From JAAYCI01 sp031548875 (lineage in GTDB: Bacteria; Bacillota; Clostridia; Oscillospirales; Ruminococcaceae), in NCBI GenBank assembly GCA_031548875.1, contig JAVBQQ010000023.1, positions 1-8,294 of the forward strand: a stretch of DNA of 8,294 nucleotides, written 5' to 3'. The translations under genes were made by a program, and so were the position numbers. The notes beneath the pieces are model-generated. The model searched no databases, was not told the origin of the DNA, and saw only the letters and a program-made list of their open reading frames with translations. This document shows, one piece after another, positions 4,294 to 8,294 of the stretch. Numbering within the stretch: position 1 is the first letter of the stretch; every line of letters starts with the position of its first letter.

Positions 4294-5619
4294 ATGGCAA
4301 GGAGACAACGGTTATACATGATATTCGCGGTCATCGCGGGTGTCTGGTGCGCCGTGTTCTGCGCCCTGCAGTCGGCCCCCCATTTTCTTGCGCTTGGCAC
4401 CCAGGCCTGGATGTACAGCCTGTTGCTCTTTGCGCTCATGGTCGTCTGCCGCATGCTGCCCATCTACATCGGCGCCGGCCGCGCTATGGATATCAGCTTC
4501 GTGCCGGTGCTGGCTGCCGCCATCACCAGCCATTACTCCATCGCCGTGCTGCTCTTCCTCGCGTCCAGTTTTTGCAGCCTTCTGTGGGATCCCGAGCGCC
4601 GCGCTCTCTACTATCCCTTCGTGCGCTCGCCGCTAAAAGAACTGTTCAACACCGCCAATGTCACCATATCCATGACTGTCGTGGGCGCCCTGTTCGACCT
4701 TGCCGGCCTCGACCCCGCAAGCCTCGTATCGGTGCGCATGCTGCTGCTTGCCGTACTGTTCGCACTGGTGCTCATCCTTGCCAATTTCCTTATCTTTTTC
4801 GTTTATTTCTACCTGGGCGTCGGCCGCCATTTCGCCCAACTCGTAGCCAAAAGCATCGGCGGCCTGCTGCCCAACATCCTGTGCACGGTGCCGCTGGGCA
4901 TCCTGCTGGGCATCCTGCTGCGCTCCTCGCAGGGGTACCTGTTCGTCATCCTCATGATGGCGCCGCTGCTCATGGCCCGCCACTCGTTCAAGCTGTACCA
5001 CGACAGCCACGCTATGAACATGCGCACCATTGCGTCATTGTGCAACGCCATCGACGCCAAGGACCACTACACCCGCGGCCACTCGATGCGCGTGGCCTAT
5101 TACAGCCGCAGCATCGCCGAGGCCATGCACATGCCCCACGGCTTCGTGGAGGACGTGACAAAGGCCGCCCTGCTGCACGACGTGGGCAAGATCGGCATCA
5201 ACGACCAGGTGCTTGCCAAACCCGGCGATCTGACCGACGACGAGCTGGCCGAGATCCACCGCCACCCCATCATCGGGCAGAAGATTATCCAGAGTGTTCA
5301 CTTCTCGCACACCGTAGGCGACGGCGTGCTCTACCACCACCTGGGCTACGACCTGAGTGGCTACCCCACCAACGACCTGCCCGAAGAGCTGCCCCTGTCG
5401 GCGGCCATCCTGGCCGTGGCCGACACCTACGACGCCATGACCAGCAACCGCCCCTACCGCGCCGGCATGGACCCCGCCGTGGCCGCCGGGCGGCTGCGTA
5501 TGGTGGCCGGAACCCAGCTGCATCCCGAGGTAGTGGATATTTTCCTGCGCATCCTGCCCAAGCTGGACACCGCGGAGGTGGAATCCAGCCCCGAGCTGCA
5601 ATTGGAGATGCTCATATGA
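4294..5619 (+). CDS. Membrane-anchored HD-GYP domain protein (variant GYP motif)
   Basis: The 441-residue protein has about six membrane spans in residues 8-226, without a recognisable periplasmic sensor, then a cytoplasmic HD-GYP domain (about 240-420). HD-GYP enzymes are metal phosphodiesterases that hydrolyse cyclic di-GMP or related cyclic dinucleotides. Expected metal ligands are present: H263 (YTRGHS), H295 and D296 (HDVGK), H324 (HRHP), H348 and H349, and D377 (VADTYDAM). The signature reads HHLGYDLSGYP, not the usual HHExxDGxGYP: Glu to Leu and Gly to Leu, with GYP kept. Position 259 is Tyr, where trinuclear enzymes such as PmGH have Glu, so a two-metal site is more likely. ATG 4294 is chosen over ATG 4279 because GGGGGA at 4281-4286 lies 7 bases upstream. 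The stop overlaps the next start. Activity is likely but the substrate is unproven. Confidence 0.9.
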   Translation: MARRQRLYMIFAVIAGVWCAVFCALQSAPHFLALGTQAWMYSLLLFALMVVCRMLPIYIGAGRAMDISFVPVLAAAITSHYSIAVLLFLASSFCSLLWDPERRALYYPFVRSPLKELFNTANVTISMTVVGALFDLAGLDPASLVSVRMLLLAVLFALVLILANFLIFFVYFYLGVGRHFAQLVAKSIGGLLPNILCTVPLGILLGILLRSSQGYLFVILMMAPLLMARHSFKLYHDSHAMNMRTIASLCNAIDAKDHYTRGHSMRVAYYSRSIAEAMHMPHGFVEDVTKAALLHDVGKIGINDQVLAKPGDLTDDELAEIHRHPIIGQKIIQSVHFSHTVGDGVLYHHLGYDLSGYPTNDLPEELPLSAAILAVADTYDAMTSNRPYRAGMDPAVAAGRLRMVAGTQLHPEVVDIFLRILPKLDTAEVESSPELQLEMLI

Positions 5620-6281
5620 TCCTGCTTGTATTCGTCGTGGCAGGTATCGTTACCGGCCTGCTGGCGCGGGGGCGTTTTTCCAATCTGGGCCGGCATGGCC
5701 TGCGCGGGCTGTGGCTGTGTATCCTCTCCTTCGTCGCACAGGGCGCGGCGGCATGGGTGCCGGCGGCCACTCTGGTCGCCCTCGCACCGCTCCCCGCCTG
5801 GCAGATGGGTGTGGCCCTACTGCGGTACGGGCTGCTCCTCGCTTTCGTCGTCCTCAACCTGCTGCCCACACGCGGGCCGCGCGGGAAACTTGGGCAGGTG
5901 TGGCCGTGGGTGTTCGGCGCAGGCACCCTGGCCAACGCTGCTGTCATCCTGACCAACGGCGGCGCCATGCCGGTGGCTGGACGCCTACTGGCCGACATAT
6001 CGCCCGCCCAGGCCACGCAGCTGGCGGCCGGCGAGGTGTTTGGCTACACGCTGCAAACGACCGCCACCCGCCTTGCCTTTCTGGGCGACGTCCTCTACAT
6101 CGGCGCAGGCGGGTGGAGTCTCGGCTTCGCCAGCATCGGCGACCTGCTCATCGGCGCGGGCGCCGGGCTGCTGGTCTTCTGGCTGTTGCGCCCGCCCGCC
6201 AGCGCGGGCAATACAGCCGCAAGTGCGCCAACCGGCCGGCCCGCGCCCCGCAAAAAGGTCTACCGCGCCCAACGGCGGTAG
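5616..6281 (+). CDS. DUF5317-like polytopic membrane protein
   Basis: The 221-residue protein is very hydrophobic, with about six membrane segments (roughly 1-16, 29-48, 66-84, 97-113, 152-168, 173-192) and a basic C-terminal tail (RKKVYRAQRR) that should lie in the cytoplasm. Motifs between the spans are LTNGGAMPV (112-120), FLGDV (155-159) and SIGDLLIG (173-180), which match my memory of the uncharacterised DUF5317 family; this was not checked by search. The ATG overlaps the HD-GYP stop as ATGA, with GGAG 8 bases upstream, so translation is probably coupled. The overlap and shared membrane location suggest a partner or effector of the HD-GYP protein, but the biochemical role is unknown. The same frame runs open from 4266, but the upstream part is a shadow of the HD-GYP gene. 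Confidence 0.85.
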   Translation: MILLVFVVAGIVTGLLARGRFSNLGRHGLRGLWLCILSFVAQGAAAWVPAATLVALAPLPAWQMGVALLRYGLLLAFVVLNLLPTRGPRGKLGQVWPWVFGAGTLANAAVILTNGGAMPVAGRLLADISPAQATQLAAGEVFGYTLQTTATRLAFLGDVLYIGAGGWSLGFASIGDLLIGAGAGLLVFWLLRPPASAGNTAASAPTGRPAPRKKVYRAQRR

Positions 6282-6304
6282 ACACGTCTCTTTCAATACG
6301 CACA

Positions 6305-6340
6305 AGAGGGGCTCCCCGCAGGGAGCCCCTTCTCTTTTTT
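6305..6340 (+). terminator. Strong intrinsic terminator of the HD-GYP/DUF5317 operon
   Basis: GGGGCTCCC (6308-6316) pairs exactly with GGGAGCCCC (6321-6329) over the loop CGCA, extended by one A-T pair (6307 with 6330); TCTC and six T follow (6335-6340). It stands between convergent genes. In the minus direction the stem is followed only by TCTTGTG, so it would end minus-strand transcripts less well. Confidence 0.88.
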
Positions 6341-6361
6341 GGCGCCACCCGCCCCGGCGAG

Positions 6362-6718
6362 CTATTTGTCCCCAAACTTGCGGCGCAGCAGCCTGTCTGG
6401 CAGAAAAACCACCAGCGCCGCCCACGCGCACGCAGCTGCAATAAAGACGATGAGGTCGACCACAAGGCTGGCCCCCAGCACCCGCACCAGCGCTGGCAGC
6501 ACCAAGAGCAGCACCACACCCAGCAGGATGGACAGCCGCCCGGCGCACACGTTGGCCCACTCCCAGCGCTTTTCGTCCCGCATGGCGCTGGAGAAATGGT
6601 AGCCCACGCTCGTGTCCGGGAACTTGGAGTGGTGGTAGATAAGCTGCCAGCCGATGATGAGCGAGAGCGCAAAGGCGACGACGTCGAGGATGAGCAGTAC
6701 CCAGTCTCCCAGTCCCAT
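6362..6718 (-). CDS. Small SdpI-family-like membrane protein
   Basis: The 118-residue protein has three predicted spans (about 6-25, 61-81, 86-106). The loop between the first two reads VGYHFSSAMRDEKRWEWANVCAG, which resembles the SdpI domain pattern of GYR...SM...E..W..AN...G. In Bacillus subtilis SdpI is the immunity protein against the SdpC toxin, but short SdpI-domain proteins are widespread and often lie away from any toxin; none is seen here, so immunity should not be assumed. The normal R of GYR is H here. A purine-rich AAGGAAGGGG precedes the ATG at 6718. It has its own promoter (6785-6793) and is divergent from the CNNM gene. The family call is a motif-level judgement. Confidence 0.8.
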   Translation of the reverse strand: MGLGDWVLLILDVVAFALSLIIGWQLIYHHSKFPDTSVGYHFSSAMRDEKRWEWANVCAGRLSILLGVVLLLVLPALVRVLGASLVVDLIVFIAAACAWAALVVFLPDRLLRRKFGDK

Positions 6719-6784
6719 CCGTTGCCCCTTCCTTGCCGCCTGGATACTGACCTCAACTTTCCAAGTCGCACATACTTTGCCATC

Positions 6785-6793
6785 ATTATATCA
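6785..6793 (-). promoter_or_regulatory. Extended -10 promoter for the SdpI-like gene
   Basis: On the minus strand TGA (6793-6791) is followed by a perfect TATAAT (6790-6785). The -35 is poor (CTGACG at a 19-base spacing). Transcription would start near 6778, about 60 bases before the ATG. Confidence 0.7.
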
Positions 6794-6917
6794 CATTTCC
6801 ATTCAAACGCGTCAGCATTTCAACATTATCCACGGCGGCGAGCAACCACGTCCGGCCGCCTAAAACAGGTTTTTTGCATCTCTCCCGCGCTTTTTCGCCC
6901 ACTTTGCCGTTCATCCG

Positions 6918-6926
6918 TGGTATACT
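6918..6926 (+). promoter_or_regulatory. Extended -10 promoter for the CNNM/CorB gene
   Basis: TGG followed by TATACT (6921-6926, 5 of 6 to consensus) forms an extended -10. No good -35 is present at the standard distance. Transcription near 6933 leaves a leader of about 44 bases with AGGAAGGA (6957-6964) 12 bases before the ATG. Confidence 0.68.
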
Positions 6927-6976
6927 GTGTACACATATCCCTGCAAACCTGCAACCAGGAAGGACGGTAACCATCC

Positions 6977-8239
6977 ATGACCGCCGGCAGTATCACCCTT
7001 ATCGCGGCACTGGTTGTGCTGCTTTTTCTCTCCGCCTTTTTCTCGGCCAGCGAGACCGCCTACTCCTCGCTCAACCGCATCCGCCTCAAAAGCATGGCCG
7101 ACGACGGAGATCCGCGCGCCGCAAAGGCGCTCGCCATCACTGCCCGCTACGACGAGTTCCTCTCCTCAGTGCTCATTGGCAACAACATCGTCAACATCCT
7201 CTCCACGGCGCTGGCCACCTCGCTGTTCGTGGGTTTTTGGGGCAACCTGGGCGTCACCATCTCCACCGTGGTGATGACCATCGCCGTGCTGCTGTTTGGC
7301 GAGATCTCGCCCAAAACACTGGCCCGCGAAAGCCCCGAGCGCTTCGCGCTGTTCGCCGCGCGGCCACTTGGTGTCTGCATGGTGGTGCTCACGCCCGTCA
7401 ACTGGCTGTTTGCCGCCTGGAAGCGCTTCATCGTGCGGCTGTTCCGCGTGGAAGGCGCCTCTGCGGCCACCCAGCAAGAACTGCTCACCTATGTGGAGGA
7501 GGTGGCCCGCGACGGCGGCATCAACGCGCAGGAGGAGGAGATGATCCGCACGGTCATCGAATTCGACGACCTGGAGGCGGCGGACATCTACACCCCCCGC
7601 GTGGATATCTGCGCATTCGATGAGGAGGACACGCACGAGCATATCGCCAGTCTCTTCCACGAGACCGGCTACTCCCGCCTGCCCGTCTACAAAGAAAGCC
7701 TCGACCACATCCTGGGCGTGGTGCTGGAAAAGGACTTCAGCTACACCGTGCTGCACAAGGGTGGGGCGCTCTCCGACATCATCCGCCCCGTATTGTTTAT
7801 TACTAAGGGCGTGCGCCTGCCTACCCTGCTGCGCGAGCTGCAACAGAAAAAAACGCACATGGCCGTCCTGGTGGACGAGTTCGGCGGCACCATGGGCATC
7901 CTCACCATCGAGGATATCGTGGAAGAGCTGGTGGGCGAGATCTGGGACGAGCACGACGAGATCGTCAGCGATATTGAACCAAACCCCGACGGCAGTTGGC
8001 TGGTGCGCGGCGGCACCCCGGTAGACGATTTCTTTGCCCATTTCGGCCTGGAGGGCGAGTCCGCCTCGCTCACCGTGGGCGGCTGGGTCACCGAGCGGCT
8101 GGGCCGCCTGGCCCACGGGGGCGAGCAGTTCGAATACGAGGGCCTCAAGCTGACCGTGCTGGAGATGGTGCGCCGCCGGGTGGTGGCTCTGCGGGTCGAA
8201 AAGAGCGTCGGCGACGGCGACCTCGATGCTGATCTCTAA
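6977..8239 (+). CDS. CNNM/CorB family membrane transporter with CBS pair (often labelled hemolysin-related)
   Basis: The 420-residue protein has the full CNNM/CorB layout: an N-terminal CNNM (DUF21) membrane domain (about 1-180) with FSASETA (22-28), IGNNIVNI (67-74) and FGEISPKT (107-114); a linker helix (VEEVARDGGINAQEEEMI); a CBS pair (about 200-320) with the TPRVDI segment (the usual MPR is TPR here), GYSRLPVY (231-238) and VLVDEFGGTMGILTIEDIVEELVGE; and a C-terminal CorC/HlyC domain (about 335-410). Characterised CNNM/CorB members move Mg2+ across the cytoplasmic membrane with the CBS pair binding ATP-Mg; ion and direction here are inferred from the family. The old name hemolysin is a historical label and no haemolytic function should be assumed. 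Start by RBS position and by the expected N-terminal hydrophobic segment. Transcribed alone from 6918. Confidence 0.93.
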   Translation: MTAGSITLIAALVVLLFLSAFFSASETAYSSLNRIRLKSMADDGDPRAAKALAITARYDEFLSSVLIGNNIVNILSTALATSLFVGFWGNLGVTISTVVMTIAVLLFGEISPKTLARESPERFALFAARPLGVCMVVLTPVNWLFAAWKRFIVRLFRVEGASAATQQELLTYVEEVARDGGINAQEEEMIRTVIEFDDLEAADIYTPRVDICAFDEEDTHEHIASLFHETGYSRLPVYKESLDHILGVVLEKDFSYTVLHKGGALSDIIRPVLFITKGVRLPTLLRELQQKKTHMAVLVDEFGGTMGILTIEDIVEELVGEIWDEHDEIVSDIEPNPDGSWLVRGGTPVDDFFAHFGLEGESASLTVGGWVTERLGRLAHGGEQFEYEGLKLTVLEMVRRRVVALRVEKSVGDGDLDADL

Positions 8240-8249
8240 GTCCGGGCTT

Positions 8250-8277
8250 TCGCGCGCGCGGTGCAACGCGCGCGCGA
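8250..8277 (+). terminator. Very GC-rich hairpin after the CNNM gene, without a T-run
   Basis: TCGCGCGCGCG (8250-8260) and CGCGCGCGCGA (8267-8277) form a perfect 11-bp stem over the loop GTGCAA, 10 bases past the stop. Only TT and then CTGG follow, so it lacks the T-run of a standard intrinsic terminator. It may pause transcription or stabilise the mRNA end. Confidence 0.45.
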
Positions 8278-8280
8278 TTC

Positions 8281-8289
8281 TGGTATGAT
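8281..8289 (+). promoter_or_regulatory. Extended -10 promoter for a gene beyond the window
   Basis: TGG followed by TATGAT (5 of 6 to consensus), starting 3 bases after the GC-rich hairpin. The gene it would serve lies outside the window. Confidence 0.5.
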
Positions 8290-8294
8290 TCCAC

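Noticed and set aside
3530..4300. 256-codon minus-strand frame across the 3896-4293 region
   Set aside because: It lies opposite the 207-residue gene and the terminator, has no RBS or recognisable domain, and reads as a shadow frame.
4266..5615. 671-codon frame from 4266 to 6281 as one protein
   Set aside because: Only the part from 5616 has membrane-protein composition; the upstream part is an arginine, histidine and proline-rich shadow of the HD-GYP gene.
6834..6876. Hairpin GGCGGC (6834-6839) with GCCGCC (6855-6860) followed by a T-run as a plus-strand terminator
   Set aside because: No plus-strand gene ends upstream of it, the loop is 15 bases, and the T-run is 11 bases away from the stem.
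1..8294. CRISPR array, tRNA, rRNA, transposase or phage genes
   Set aside because: No regularly spaced repeats, cloverleaf, rRNA-like segment or recombinase motif was seen on either strand.

Overview
The window looks like chromosomal DNA from a GC-rich Firmicute of class Clostridia, probably a gut Oscillospirales/Ruminococcaceae-like organism. This is inferred from the gene families (secreted M23 peptidase with bacterial Ig-like repeats, HD-GYP protein, DUF5317-like protein, SdpI-like protein, CNNM/CorB protein), strong AAGGAGG-type ribosome binding sites, one TTG start, and extended -10 promoters beginning TGGTA. No 16S, tRNA, transposase, integrase or CRISPR array is visible, and most of the window is ordinary chromosomal gene content.

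Layout. (1) 1-1562, minus strand: 5' part of a secreted M23 endopeptidase with at least four Ig-like (Big_2) repeats, cut by the window edge, with a good promoter at 1677-1704. (2) 1786-2970, plus strand: a hotdog acyl-CoA thioesterase and a GNAT acetyltransferase, probably one transcript, ending at a modest terminator at 3118-3143. (3) 3145-3895: a strong -35/-10 promoter and a 207-residue unrecognised soluble protein started by TTG. (4) 3896-4293: a 398-base stretch dense in signals: hairpins, an AAAT(T/C)TGGC repeat set, a structured leader that buries a Shine-Dalgarno, a 27-codon membrane-peptide gene (4083-4166), and a strong intrinsic terminator (4236-4257). (5) 4294-6281: a membrane-anchored HD-GYP protein with a variant GYP motif, overlapping by ATGA a polytopic DUF5317-like protein, closed by a strong terminator. 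(6) 6362-6718, minus strand: a small SdpI-family membrane protein, divergent from (7) 6977-8239, a complete CNNM/CorB-type transporter followed by a very GC-rich hairpin and the start of the next promoter.

How they work together. The most interesting part is region 4. A short membrane peptide with an excellent RBS sits behind an RNA fold that can mask that RBS, and it is separated from the HD-GYP/DUF5317 pair only by a terminator. This could be a stand-alone microprotein gene, or a leader/attenuator controlling the HD-GYP operon; the sequence alone does not decide. The HD-GYP protein suggests cyclic-dinucleotide hydrolysis at the membrane, with the DUF5317 protein as a translationally coupled partner of unknown role.
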